Source: Lingula anatina
Taxonomy: Eukaryota; Brachiopoda; Lingulata; Lingulida; Lingulidae
Direction of reading: 5' to 3'
NCBI RefSeq assembly: GCF_001039355.2
Contig: NW_019775480.1
Span: forward strand, 670,088-734,087
DNA: 64,000 bases
Below the pieces are notes generated by a model, which saw nothing but the letters and a program-made list of their open reading frames with translations, had not been told where the DNA came from and searched no databases. The translations under genes were made by a program, and so were the position numbers. Shown piece by piece: positions 14,801 through 26,133 of this stretch (position 1 is its first letter; every line of letters begins with the position of its first letter).

Positions 14801-15333
14801 TTTTACTATTTCTGCATATTTAAGATTAAAATAATCCCACTATTTTACAGGGTGAAGCTGCAGCAGAGGTCGCAAAGAAGCAGAAAAAGGATCTTGAGTT
14901 ACTAAAAGATGCAGATTTGAGCCAGTATACAATTAAAGGCAGTGAAGGAGACTGGGAAAATGCCCTTACGAAAGGAACAAAGGGACTTCTCAGTGTAAAG
15001 AGGTGGGAAACTTAAAATTGTTAGGTCTTTACAAACACGTTCATTTGTTGACCCTTTATTTCTGTTTAGGTGTAGGGCATCCAAATCTATTTGAATTTTT
15101 CTTCTTTATAACAAATTTTGAATGTTCCTGCGATTCCATTGTCTTAATTGTGGCTTCTGGCAGGAGTTGCAGGTTCCCAGGCACGTATCTTAGTAATAAT
15201 GTAATTACCTCTGCTTCTGTTTATTTTTAGTGGAGTTCAGGAGAAGAGAAAGAGTGTGGACAGCACTAGCTTTGAACAGCAAACACCAGGGAAACACAAA
15301 AAACACAAGAAACAAAAACACCATAAACATTAA
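2343..15333 (+). CDS. NAT10: NAT10, RNA cytidine acetyltransferase (26 coding exons)
   Basis: Homologue of human NAT10/yeast Kre33, the nucleolar ATP-dependent enzyme that makes N4-acetylcytidine in 18S rRNA and, with a THUMP adaptor, in tRNA. Exons: 2343-2450, 2865-2956, 3272-3443, 3783-3905, 4859-4920, 5267-5381, 5654-5761, 8871-9004, 9285-9378, 9608-9706, 9887-10023, 10357-10484, 10745-10992, 11238-11354, 11619-11720, 12002-12076, 12254-12367, 12480-12613, 12792-12840, 13057-13159, 13450-13557, 13765-13934, 14124-14243, 14521-14619, 14851-15002, 15231-15333. Phase is kept across all joins, giving about 1021 residues (human 1025). The start MVRKKIDNRIRIMIENG matches the family start. The helicase P-loop GRGKSAALG has its Lys at residue 290, DEAA is near 388, and the GNAT acetyl-CoA motif QGMGYG is near 638-642. 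The C-tail is rich in Lys and His, as expected for a nucleolar protein. Intron 15 (11721-12001) has a GC donor. Poly(A) signals: AATAAA near 15605 and 15697. Confidence 0.96.
2779..2831. repeat. (TG)n microsatellite in NAT10 intron 1
   Basis: About 26 TG units in a row, 34 bases before the acceptor of exon 2. Confidence 0.95.
3885..4118 (+). repeat. 39-bp minisatellite, six copies, each with a 5' splice site
   Basis: Six tandem 39-bp units start at 3885, 3924, 3963, 4002, 4041 and 4080. The first unit straddles the exon 4/intron 4 border of NAT10, so every unit repeats the last exon bases and the donor (ATG followed by gtaggt). Units differ by a few substitutions only. Reading on from the first donor gives Val-Gly-Asp-Ile-Lys and then a TAA at 3921-3923, so use of any later donor would end the protein early. 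Confidence 0.95.
4218..4560. other. Compositionally distinct block in NAT10 intron 4
   Basis: This block is richer in G+C and CpG than its surroundings and has a pyrimidine-rich core around 4410-4500. It looks inserted, perhaps a retroelement fragment, but no termini, tail or coding motif was found. Confidence 0.35.
5766..5830. repeat. (ATTT)n microsatellite
   Basis: About 16 ATTT units start almost at the donor of NAT10 exon 7 (donor at 5762). Confidence 0.95.
6308..7573 (-). CDS. Ankyrin-repeat/SOCS-box (ASB-type) protein, single exon, nested in NAT10 intron 7
   Basis: An intact 421-codon frame on the opposite strand to its host gene. From the MGNC start: a low-complexity acidic/Ser-rich region to about residue 130, then about seven ankyrin repeats. 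Examples are QPLHEAAYYGHQHVV, GNTVLHLMASTG, GQTYLHLAALDG and GNTPLILATK. At the C-terminus is a SOCS-box-like segment (SLQQICRLAIRTKL followed by LPLPKVLKYYVIL). ASB proteins are substrate receptors of Cullin-5/Elongin B-C ubiquitin ligases, so this is an inferred E3 adaptor. I chose the ATG at 7573 because it gives MGNCVSS, a classic N-myristoylation plus palmitoylation signal; an in-frame ATG at 7624 would bury it. A 20-codon out-of-frame upstream ORF starts at 7643. The lack of introns may mean a retrocopy origin. The closest ASB subfamily was not determined. Confidence 0.88.
   Translation of the reverse strand: MGNCVSSNSSNQDSAIFLQLSSKGEAALVLDNTRGFVSKPLFPKRRSGPESHVLKDGCYTHNDGGSNENDEIDGDDGERVSPNTPSEHLFSDIHSASISFVRGIHHLSIRSSRKWSNNWLSQPLHEAAYYGHQHVVDLFIDAGINLNGYDKGHNTALSLAAKRGHIHIVQRLVQAGCDVNAVNNGGNTVLHLMASTGDDDITELLLKAGADANIFNSQNHTPIYLALTHRNLAVLNKLIAGGANVHHQALSGQTYLHLAALDGFPQAVLQLLKNGAEFNVQDCNGNTPLILATKARCLKSMQYLLQFGCNPNLQNGLGKNAFHYATLAAPHADERALIMLLLAGAQIDKHDREMLSTAILGSQTASLLDDLLLSVPSLQQICRLAIRTKLKIPILPKVAMLPLPKVLKYYVILNDLGGLTR
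7650..8870. other. Remainder of NAT10 intron 7
   Basis: No recognisable exon on either strand. The promoter of the nested minus-strand gene should lie in its left part. A single N sits in a T-rich run at 8625. Confidence 0.6.
9581..9606 (+). repeat. (TA)13 microsatellite forming the 3' splice site of NAT10 exon 10
   Basis: Thirteen TA units run directly into the G that completes the acceptor AG (9606-9607) of the exon starting at 9608. There is no pyrimidine tract in the last 26 bases of the intron; the nearest T-rich stretch is 9571-9579. Confidence 0.9.
10115..10262. mobile_element. Foldback MITE family copy 1 (partial), NAT10 intron 11
   Basis: Shares the family's core (CCTCTTCTTTCCAACATA, then CCAGGAGGAGGCATGT, then GAGAGTCCCTGCAGAGTT) with copies at 30990-31225, 42115-42335, 62409-62482 and 63112-63333. 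The terminal GGG-CTCATTCCCA inverted repeat is not clear here, so this copy is probably truncated. Confidence 0.7.
13301..13326 (+). other. End of an unassembled repeat beside a single-N junction
   Basis: ATTGTACCACCAGCGTT, followed by AGCGCTGG and then an N. The same 17 bases (one substitution) stand directly before the Ns at 54153 and 59516. CCAGCG-TTAG-CGCTGG can fold into a short hairpin. Confidence 0.6.
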
Positions 15334-15794
15334 CAGGACTACAAAGAAAGTCTAAATTCATTTTGTGAGGATGGCGTAGAATTATCTAAGCAGTAGTTAA
15401 AACAGTTAAATAAATAGAAAAGCCTTTGTCACGCATTAATGACATGACAATTTGGATACACAGATATAGGTTTCCACTGACGATAAATTTTGTCAGAGAC
15501 CAGAACTTTAAGGATGGATTAAGATCTGGATCCAGTGAGTGGAGAGCCAGCCTTGTATTTTGATGTTATTTGTCAGCAGCACTGATGTGAAATACTATTT
15601 CCAGAATAAATAAATGATCATGCTTTTATTTCTTTCTTTTCATGAATGTAACATACATCAAACCAGGTTAAACCTGTCAATAATTCTTGAATATATTAAT
15701 AAAATTTCATTTCATAAGAAGTAAGAAATTGTAAATACACATAAAAAGTAAAAATTCTGTTTGAATTTGTAATGTTGTTTGTTTCGCTCTANTT

Positions 15795-16331
15795 AAGTAA
15801 TCAGTGCAGAAGAGTTGGACAACTACTTCACTAAATATGACCTGAAGAGGCTAGAGCTGTATTCCCAGAACATGGTAGACTATCATCTCATCATGGATTT
15901 ACTGCCATCTATAGCCAGGCTGCACTTCCTAAACAAGACAGGGGTTCACATCAGTGCAGTACAAGCTGTGAGTAGAACCTGAAGCCAAGAAATAAATCAA
16001 GGCTTGATTTTCTGACTACAGTCCATTGTTCAATATAACTGTAGTTAACAGAGATCTGCCTTACACTTAACAGGTTAAAAGTTTGATGGTCAGAACATTT
16101 GATTGCTTTTAGACTGTACCTCTACTAACTCCTGCTACATCCCCCTGTATTTGCAGGCTATCTTGGTGTCCATGGGTCTCCAGCACAAGAGTGTGGAAGA
16201 TGTGGAGAAGGACATGGAGGTGCCGTCCAGTCAGTTACTGGGCTTGTTCAACAGAGTCATACGGAAAATGGTGCAGGTGAGTAGACATAGGTAAAATGGA
16301 CTGATCTATGGGGCAATATTTGTCTTAAAAA

Positions 16332-16384
<53 letters not shown>

Positions 16385-17858
16385 AGTAAAAAGGGCAACA
16401 ATGAATATGAAGAAGAAAGTGTAGAAATGCCCTGTAAATATGATTAATGTAAGAATTTTGTTTTAGTTTATTAGATTATATAGTGTTATCTGTATGACGA
16501 TATGTGTAATGAAATATTAATGCATGTAAAATAAATCATGCATCAAAGGCTACCTGGGTTAAAAAAAATCTGATTGCAGCAATTCAACCAGATTGCTGAA
16601 GAGGCAGTGGAAAAAGATATGGTTGCAAGAAAAGAGGTTATCATGGAACCAGTGAAGAATTCTCTAGATCAGGAATTGGTAAGAATGAGAATAATATAAC
16701 TTGTTTTATTAGAAACCAAAGCAGTGGTAAATTAAAACAAACTCTGAAAAGAAAACTGACATATCAGGTATTTCAGTGTTGAGCTACACAACTAATGCAC
16801 TAATACTGTAAATTAATAATCTATTACTGAAACTTACCCGCCCACCTTTTATGATAATATTTTACTATTTCTGCATATTTAAGATTAAAATAATCCCTCT
16901 ATTTTACAGGGTGAAGCTGCAGCAGAGGTCGCAAAGAAGCAGAAAAAGGATCTTGAGTTACTAAAAGATGCAGATTTGAGCCAGTATACAATTAAAGGCA
17001 GTGAAGGAGACTGGGAAAATGCCCTTACGAAAGGAACAAAGGGACTTCTCAGTGTAAAGAGGTGGGAAACTTAAAATTGTTAGGTCTTTACAAACATGTC
17101 CATTTGTTGACCCTTTATTTCTGTTTAGGTGTAGGGCATCCAAATCTATTTGAATTTTTCATCTTTATAACAAATTTTGAATGTTCCTGCGATTCCATTG
17201 TCTTAATTGTGGCTTCTGGCAGGAGTTGCAGGTTCCCAGGCACGTATCTTAGTAATAATGTAATTACCTCTGCTTCTGTTTATTTTTAGTGGAGTTCAGG
17301 AGAAGAGAAAGAGTGTGGACAGCACTAGCTTTGAACAGCAAACACCAGGGAAACACAAAAAACACAAGAAACAAAAACACCATAAACATTAACAGGACTA
17401 CAAAGAAAGTCTAAATTTATTTTGTGAGGATGGCGTAGAATTATCTAAGCAGTAGTTAAAACAGTTAAATAAATAGAAAAGCCTTTGTCACGCATTAATG
17501 ACATGACAATTTGGATACACGGATATAGGTTTCCACTGACGATAAATTTTGTCAGAGACCAGAACTTTAAGGATGGATTAAGATCTGGATCCAGTGAGTG
17601 GAGAGCCAGCCTTGTATTTTGATGTTATTTGTCAGCAGCACTGATGTGAAATACTATTTCCAGAATAAATAAATGATCATGCTTTTATTTCTTTCTTTTC
17701 ATGAATGTAACATACATCAAACCAGGTTAAACCTGTCAATAATTCTTGAATATATTAATAAAATTTCATTTCTTATTTAAATAAGAAGTAAGAAATTGTA
17801 AATACACATAAAAAGTAAAAATTCTGTTTGAATTTGTAATGTTGTTTGTTTCGCTCTA
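15795..17858 (+). pseudogene. NAT10: Second copy of NAT10 exons 22-26 and 3' UTR (probable assembly duplicate)
   Basis: Nearly identical to 13762-15791. Exon copies: 15798-15967, 16157-16276, 16580-16678, 16910-17061 and 17290-17392; splice sites, stop codon and poly(A) signals are all preserved. The first copy ends at 15791, an N follows at 15792, and the second copy starts at once. Differences are scattered substitutions and a much longer (TA)n near 16339-16381, as expected for two alleles. I read it as an overlap between neighbouring contigs that was not merged. A recent real partial duplication is possible, but a gene fragment with no promoter or 5' exons would be a pseudogene. Confidence 0.85.
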
Positions 17859-20800
17859 TTTTTTTAAGTGAATAGATTAACATGTAAATGTGAGTTTTTT
17901 GTTTTAAACCAACCATCAAAAATAGCCTGTGCTTCTGTTTTGAAGGAATTGTGGACCTGCATCCTATAATTGCTACCCATTGCTAAAAATTTGCATCATT
18001 AATGAAAATTAAATGAAAACAAAGGTGTTTATATAATTTTTACGTACATCACTGTCAGTATCCAACACATTTGTTCTTCACACTGTATTTATATTTCAAT
18101 TTACCAAATTCATTTTTTGGTCAAAAAGATTTAATTTCAAAATGTTTTTGACCATTTTTTTTTAGCATGTTATTTGGCATGTTCACCATATTAGTGCCTA
18201 GCTGTCCTTAAATTTACTATAAATTTTTAGTTGGACAAGTTTATTTCAACATTTACTGCAATGATTATTCATGTTATAAGTACACAATGGTTTTTACTAC
18301 TTTGCCTCTGTATATTTGCCAGCTTTGCTGTCAGTCGATTAGCACTAAATTAACTGCAGACATGCCACAAAAAATTACTTTCTGCAAAAGATTTATGAAC
18401 AATCCCATTAAGTAAACATCCTTTTGAAAATGCCTGTCAATGAGAAAAATAACACACAACTTTGTATGTTTCATTTATTTATCTTACAAAACATTTTTAC
18501 AGGTGTACTGCAGCATTTCACTGCATGATTTTTAAAAATGTACACATTTGGTTTTCCCTTGAAATTGTCAAGAGGAAAAGTCATCTACAGGTTACTCCTG
18601 AACAGATTAACCCAAAGTACAAAGGGTCACCATTAATGCATGAAAAATCCAGAGATTACACTGCTAGGAGAGCTGTACTTTGAATCCAACAGATCCTTCA
18701 TTTGCGGATAGGCAATTAATCAAATATTTTTAATGATAAATCAACTTTTTCACCACTGTTAACTCTGATCCAGCCAGAGATGAAAAGAAAACGTCTTCAG
18801 TCCAAGTTTCATCTGTATTGTTTTAATATATATTGCTGAAATTTAATGTTGAGTAAAAGGAAAAATCTCAAATTCATATTCATCAAAAATGTCATTAAAT
18901 GAGCAGTTTTGTGGTCTTGTTTTAAAATAGATCACTGCTGTCGTCAGTTATCTCATTTCATATTCCAGAAACCAAAAGTTTTAAAAACTGAGATACCTTT
19001 TTAATGCACCTGTCAAGGAACACAAACCAATTGGTGACTGATAACAGTATTTACGTGTATTAAAAAATGACAAAAAATACTTTACAGGTACTGACTATGG
19101 TATTTATGGCAGTGTATTTACTTGGTGCCTTTGAGATCAAAAGGAATTCTTAACAGTCACCCCACTGCATTGCCACGGCGTCTTATACAGTCAACTACAT
19201 TCAGCCACTGGCAAGGTGCTTGCTTATACAATGGCTTAGGAACAAATATATTTATACTTAATACAAATGTAGGAAAAAACTTCCTTCAGAGTCCAAAGTT
19301 CGACAAAGGGAAGCTTAATTACAACCAGTAAGATTCATTTTGTGCTGCAAGCATCCCTTCGGAATGTTTGTGTACTGCACTAAAATTATTAGTGATAGGG
19401 ATTGCACAAATGCAGTCTAATGTATTCAATTTTGACCTTTAAAAATCTCCCATATATAATATTTGATCTTTCTCAATAATTATTTTTAAAAATTTAGTCA
19501 TTTGATTTTGCTGACCATTACATTAAATTAAGTGATTTTTATATCCAGGTTCAAGACCATAATTACTGTATCACAACAATGCAGAGACATCTGATGACTG
19601 ATTTGATTCATTTGGGGACTCAGCAGTCACACAATTCAATAGTAATTGCAAATTTGGATTATAAACAATACACATCAATAATCCAAATTCATCGAGATCT
19701 GTATAAAATCTGTAGAATCCTTACAACAGTTACATCTGCCCTAAAACAAGAATGATACTACTTATAGTACAAACCAGCTAGCTTGTTCAGCTCCAGGCTG
19801 ACGTTCATGCAACAAGTCTCTGTATTGATTTCTGAGCACATCGGATCTTAACCCTGCACCGATCAAAAACAACAGCTACAAGCTGCAACAAATCACCATA
19901 ATTAACACTTGCCATTACTTTGTGCGGATAAAAAAAACACGGTTTAAGGCTGTGACAGCTGACCTCGAAAGGACAGTTTCCCTATCACATCTTAAATGCA
20001 TGCCCTTTCTTCATGTGTCACCCTTTAAAATGAATAATTTTTCCCTTAGGCCCCTTATCACGATGGTGGGTCTTACTGTAACACTAAATGGCTCCCAGGC
20101 AAGTTAATACTTTCACCTCATCAAATGCACCAGTAAAAATTTAAACACTATAAAAAGAATAAAACAGATCCCTAACCATGCTAACTGTCACAATGTATAT
20201 GGCAGTCAAAGAACTTGGTGTCAAATAACTTAATAAACAACATTCAGCCTTAAAACAGTATCCCACATGACTATTTAATACCACTGATATTTCTACATGG
20301 GACTACAAGATGTGAATCAGAGAATAGGGTAACCATTAATTGTGAACGTATGTCATGTATGTACATATTTTGTTGAAAAGATCTAGGTTTAAACAACAAA
20401 TATAAGGCCAGGTTTATGTGGTAAAATGTATCAGGTAAGTTATGCCTCCCATTTCTCACACAGTTATCAAAGGTATTTATCAAAATGAAAATTAAAAAAA
20501 ATGTCATATGGATTTATACCAAAGGCATTTTCAAAGAAAAAAAAACAAAAAAAAAACGAGATAATTCTATCCCTGAAAATTACTTTGAATTCATGGCAAA
20601 GTCAATCAGCACCATGGCATCTTGCTCCTTGAATGGTGGGAACACCAACTTGCATAGCAGGTCAAATCTTTCAATTGAACATGTGATCTGCTTCACCGGT
20701 CCCCTACTTCAATACGGCAAGTAAATCCAAGATTACTTACACACATTCTACACAGCAGCTTCTGCTTGCAGTTGAACTGTTTGTTGAACAAAACTGGTAC

Positions 20801-21063
20801 ACCAAACACAAATTGTGTCTACTTTTATACAGGACTGTCAACAGTGCCTTCCTCAGCACTGGGTAACCTCTCTATGAATGGGGGAAAGCTCTATACTGGC
20901 TATTCACCCAAAGTGTGCTTGGTCACCAATGTGATCTGAACTTGTGTAATTCAAAATATATATTATATACATTTTATGTACAAAAAGCTTCTTGTGAATA
21001 AGCATATGGAAGTGACATTGTTTACTCTCCTTGCATTCCAAGGACACAACCAGAAAACTGCAC
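17859..21063. other. Tail-to-tail region between NAT10 and the PHF13-like gene
   Basis: No coding exon was recognised. On the minus strand, AATAAA at 18474-18479 is followed by a GT/T-rich stretch (about 18425-18465), which fits the poly(A) site of a 2.5-kb 3' UTR of the PHF13-like gene. This is an inference; no transcript data are available. Confidence 0.35.
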
Positions 21064-24000
21064 CTATTCACTCAAATACTTTTTCTCACTCCGTGCTCGT
21101 TTTGATTTCCTCTTTGTCATCTTGGAGTCTTTACACTGCTGACATACAAAGTCATCAGGGATGTTACTCTTGCGAATTTTAGCACAGGACAGATGAATCC
21201 ACGTGTTACACTCTGAACACTCTATCATTGGTCGGCCAGCGTAAGGTTTCATGCAAAAACATGTGATTAAGTCCTGATCCTCGTCATCTGAAATGTACAC
21301 AAAACAGACAAGATTAAGAAAAGTGCCTAACACTTTGATCTCTTTTCAGTAGGGCATTCATGTTTTAATGTAACATGACCTTTTATCATTTTGATCTACT
21401 GAAGCGGTGCCCAAGGTTACCACTTAGTTGAGAAAAGAAAATTCCCTGACTTTTCACTGACCAACACCATCCTATTTTTTGGCTTCCATATCCCCTACAG
21501 CCATCTAATCCACCCACATTTTTTCATCAAACCAATTTTTACTATAATTTACAAGATAACAAACATTCACATATCAGAATTAAGATAATGCTGAAAGACT
21601 GTCATCCCCACAAAGAATTTCTTTCTAGAATTTTATTTTTCCTGACTGCAAACACCCATCAATGACACCTTACAATAAGAAGAAGTATAAAACTATTGTC
21701 CACTCCTTACCCATAGCCACTAGTCTGTCTGGGTCCTGTCCTCCTAACATACTGAAGGAACTTGAGGTGGATTCTGAGGTGTAGCTGTCAGCAGTGCTGC
21801 CCCCACTGTCTAATGGACTGGTATTGTGAGCTGCTCGCAGCTCCTGAAGGATAACAAATCATTTGTTATAAGTCCACATGATTGAAAATAATATTATTTA
21901 TCTTTTCCTAACAATTGAGAATAATCATATATTTTTCTTCATTAAAAACAAAATAATCCACCATAAGAAATTTTCTGGTGTATTTTATTACATAGTTGTT
22001 TAACATTTATCTAAACGCCCAAATAGTATCTCTCTGTTCCACAATTAAATCCCAGTGGATTAAGTGACAGTTACTGTGGGCTGTATATCATGCAATCTTT
22101 TAAATGGGTCAAGGTCATATGAATGGAAGGTTAGCTCAGCTGATCGAGAGAAACACGTTTATAGTGCTACAAACATTAACTTTATGGTGATCAAAGTATG
22201 GACTAAGGTAAGGTGAAAATCTACACAAATATCTTTTTATTTTTTGAAAATATGTCAGTTCAATATTCAGAAAACTAGAATTAAAATTTAAAACTTAGCA
22301 GAATTGTTACATAGGCATTTTGAGATAAAAATAAGAAAATGTCATGAGAACAATTTCACTAACCTCTTGTTTGTATGACTCATACTGTGTGTAAGCTAGG
22401 ACTATATTGCAAAATGTGAAGAAATCCTCTTTGGTTCTGTGTCTTTTGGGACTAGGGGAACCATACCAATGCTGAAAATCAAAATGAAGAAAATACACTT
22501 TATATCTTTTCCATAGACTTATATCCCAAATACACACTTTATACCCAAACTCATACACATTCTATATACAAACTTATCAAAAACTATCATTAGACATTTC
22601 TTAAAAATACAACTTTTCTTCCATACCTCAGAACTGACATTTGACAAAATCTCCATGTCTGATCTTTTTTGATTGTTATTTTCAGGTTTTGATCAAGAGA
22701 TGCTAAGCTTTACACTACAAGGTCTAGATACATGAATAGTCTTCCCACACATCCAGCCAGTATACTAGATCCAAGTTTAATAAATGTCCCCTCCGATCAG
22801 GTAAATGTTAATCAATCCAAGTAAGCACTTGTCCTTTGCTGACACGCTCCTTGCATGACGTGACTGATGTCCTGGGTGACACTATATCATTGGTATACAT
22901 ATACATAGTGGATATAATAGTGTCTGACCTCCTGAGGGCTCTTAACTAACAAAAACTCCTGCTCTATTTCCAGCAAGAAATAACCTAGTATTCAAGGTGA
23001 GATGTTGAAAAGACACTCCATCCCTGAAGTAAACAAGGACCTCAGTTTAAGGACGGGTAAACAAGCGTGCAGGTAACAGAGACATCTACAGTGCACAGCC
23101 AGCATGTACCCGATTACAGACTTGTTTTCAACTACAGCATTGTGATCAATACAGAGCTTCTATACACACTGTTTAAACCACTTGAAAATACTGAATAAAC
23201 AGTGTGCCGTTCAGGCCTTTGACAAGGAAACAATAGGACAAATGTCACTAGATTTATGGTTCTACGGCAAGTAAGAACAGATTAACTAATACAGATGAGA
23301 AATTAAGAAAGTGGATATGATTGGATAATATGTGAATCAGTCAACCAAGGACAAGGCCATTAACAGTCTAGCACTAAGTCAGTGATATCATATTATGCTG
23401 GCAAAACTTGAATTCATTTAATATATGCATTGTATACATTGTCCCATATCCATATATGCTCTGAATACATAAACAGCAAATGTCTAACATGAAATCAGTG
23501 CTTAAGTTGATATTTTGCAGCCCTAGATACACGACACATTTATTTTTTAACTCTTAAACCTATTTGAATGTTATATTCACATAAAACCTTAAGTATATAC
23601 ATTGAGTTGTAGCCGTAGGAATATGTCCATATAAAGTCCAATGTAAATGACAGCTGGGAACATTACCGTCTAAAACAATACCCAAGGTACAGACTACCTG
23701 ACCCAGATAGGGTAAAAGCTCTGCTGCAGATTTGACATTGGCAGGCAAGTTACAGTGTTGCAGGAGTTTCCATGCACATGCTTCTAAATCTAATAAGAGT
23801 TCAGGATTTTAACTTGATATTTACATTAAATGCACTGTTTAGGCATCTTTACTTAAAAGTATTTTGTGCAAAATTTTAATAAAGGTAAATATGCAAAACT
23901 GTATAGAGGTAGTAAATTGATTTACGTGCTGCGCATACTATTATCAGCTTGGTCGGCATTTTAAGTAGACTAGTCCAAATGGAATAAAAAGCCCTGGTTT

Positions 24001-25599
24001 TTCCTCCTCCCTCTCCCATTTTTTTTTTTTTTTTGTCATGATGGCATTATTGTTTTTCAGTTACTTAGTAAGTTTACATAGTCTCTATATATACTTCCTT
24101 GTACAATAAAGATATGAGAGACTCCCAGAGACGGTTTCTGTAAAAAACAAGACTTGTTAACTGGGCAAATGTGTGTATCAAGGGCAGGGAAAATGAAATA
24201 CTTGGAATCTCTTCACTTCTCTCTATTCAATCAAATTCTTTATTTGTATAGAAGTTTTATAGCAAAAACATAAATGAACAAAGGGCAGAAGTGGATAAAC
24301 CCCATATAAAAGCAACCTAACACAACTTTATGCGATGTTCACCTTTGAGATCATTTCTGCCATCATAAAATATGTAATTTTTTAGTTTAAAGTCAATTAC
24401 TGGTAAAGTCTCCCACCTTATTTTTCCAGTCATTTCACTGGAAAATTCCACAACCTGAGAAACTGTTGTCAACCTAGATGCAGTCAATACTTCTACAATA
24501 ATCTGCCCATGTCCAAAAAGGTATAACAATTTTTTGACTATCCACACCACTGTCTACATTACAGTATAGACACATCTGGCTGACAAAGACAGAAATTTAC
24601 CCAAGCAAAGTATAGCCCTATCAGTATAATAATATTTGGAGCAATCTAACCAGCGTTTACATATAGATAAAAATAAGTGAGGGCAGCCATTTTGTGTAAA
24701 ATTGCTGCTTCATGAAAAATGAGCAGATTTATCAATCCTCCTATTTCAAAGTGTGAGAGATGTGCTCAGTGAATAATTATAGTAACACCATAAAGTCAAC
24801 CTCACAAATGCGTTTAAATAGATTCATTCCCTTTTGGTATTGCACCACTTTGTGATAGCCATGAAAACAACACTATTTATCCACAAGCAAGATTCCCTTT
24901 ACTCCCGAGGACTACAAGATGGCATATAATGCGACTTAATGAGACAACCTATGGATCTTTTTAAATTTTTCTTGCAATTCCAATATTACCACCACACCTT
25001 ACCAACAGTTTAACCCTGGTGAACGAATGAATGTCAACAAATAACTACGTCTTTCTTTGATATCGTGGCGGCCATTGCCAGAGAACAGTCATCGTCGACA
25101 ATGTAATATGGTCTCAACTTACCTGTGACTCGCGCTTTGACTTCTTGACCCTCGGAGCTGAAATTCCAAAAAAATAAGAAAGTAAGACATGGATTTGTAA
25201 AAAAAATGACTTGTTCACAAAATCTATGACTATAGGCCGTTTGTTAATAAGAAACAATGACTGCAAATAATGTCCGCCATTATGCATTTCGGCACTGCCC
25301 CCCACTCCACATTTTTTGTGCAAACACATTAGTTTTAACAAATTTATTGACAAAATCTCGGAATTACGCTCCCATCTCTACACTGAACACGATTTTCGAT
25401 AAAGTACCAACATGTTTGCACGAACTGTGTCAAATACTTAACTTCAATGCGGCTTCTTCAAAGCCAAATCATCCCCGTTCAAATGTGCAGGTGCCCGAAT
25501 ACCGTCAACTTCCATCACTGTTCTCCGTTAAAGTACGTACGACGAACGGATGCCACCACAAAAATTTGATTTCTTACCTTTGAATGTATCTTCGTCCAT
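21064..25599 (-). CDS. PHF13: PHF13-like PHD-finger protein (5 exons, about 173 aa)
   Basis: Exons in transcript order: 25578-25599, 25123-25157, 22364-22471, 21711-21843 and 21064-21287; all use GT-AG introns and phase is kept. The protein starts [18 protein letters not shown]. It then has the family's N-terminal box ([19 protein letters not shown]) at about residues 28-46, a Ser-rich linker, and a C-terminal PHD finger from about residue 105. All C4-H-C3 ligands are visible in the order CFC, ECSEC, HLSC and CQQC. PHF13 (SPOC1) reads H3K4me2/3 in the nucleus and acts in chromatin condensation and transcription. At about 173 residues it is much shorter than human PHF13 (300), mainly in the middle linker. 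The tail is basic ([12 protein letters not shown]). PHF23 is the close paralogue in vertebrates; the finger here looks nearer PHF13. Confidence 0.9.
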
Positions 25600-25987
25600 C
25601 CTATCACCGGTTTTGGAACATCAGATTTTTCGAAAACAGTAAAAATATAAATCGCAACAACAGGATAAATGGCCCCGATGGAAACTCGATACTAACGCGT
25701 ATATCCCATAATGCAGCAACAGGTCACGACCTTTACTCATTAGCATGTCAATTTAGCTGACGTCACTTCCCGGCAAAATGAATCTTCCGGGTGATGTAAA
25801 GTGTGCTAGTGCGTACTAATCGGTGCTTAAATCCAGGAGCTTTTTGGTAGAAATAAAAATAATTTAGCTTAAGTAAAACACCCTCTGAAATTATTTCGAT
25901 AAATTGCGTTATTGGTATGTTTGATATTACGTATATCTCATTCCGCCTGAAAAAAAAAAAAAAAAAAAAAAAAAACACTGGAGAAAA
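25600..25987. promoter_or_regulatory. Putative promoter region of the PHF13-like gene
   Basis: Sequence directly upstream of the minus-strand start codon (25599). It has several CpGs and TGACGTCA at about 25758-25765, a perfect CRE palindrome. No TATA box was identified. A poly(A) run of about 27 bases follows at 25949-25976. Confidence 0.35.
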
Positions 25988-26133
25988 CGGGGCCGTAGCG
26001 ATAGTCCGAAGGTTCAATGGTCCGAATGTTCACTATAGAACCTTCGGACCAATGAACCCTTGATTAAAAAATCGAGAAAAACGTTACCACTTTTCGGACC
26101 AATGAACCTTCGGACTATCGAGACGCCCCCGGA
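25988..26133. mobile_element. Foldback MITE with TCCGAAGGTTCA arms
   Basis: Inverted arms at 25999-26028 and 26093-26120 share CGATAGTCCGAAGGTTCA and TGGTCCGAA; the similarity extends outward to GGGGCCGT/GGGGGCGT. A third TTCGGACCAATGAACC lies in the centre. There is no coding capacity. Ends are approximate and no target duplication was established. Confidence 0.8.

Noticed and set aside
22115-22190. tRNA-like sequence (GGTTAGCTCAGCTGATCGAG)
   Set aside because: It resembles an A box, but no B box (GGTTCRANNCC) or cloverleaf follows at the right distance; at most a tRNA-derived SINE fragment.
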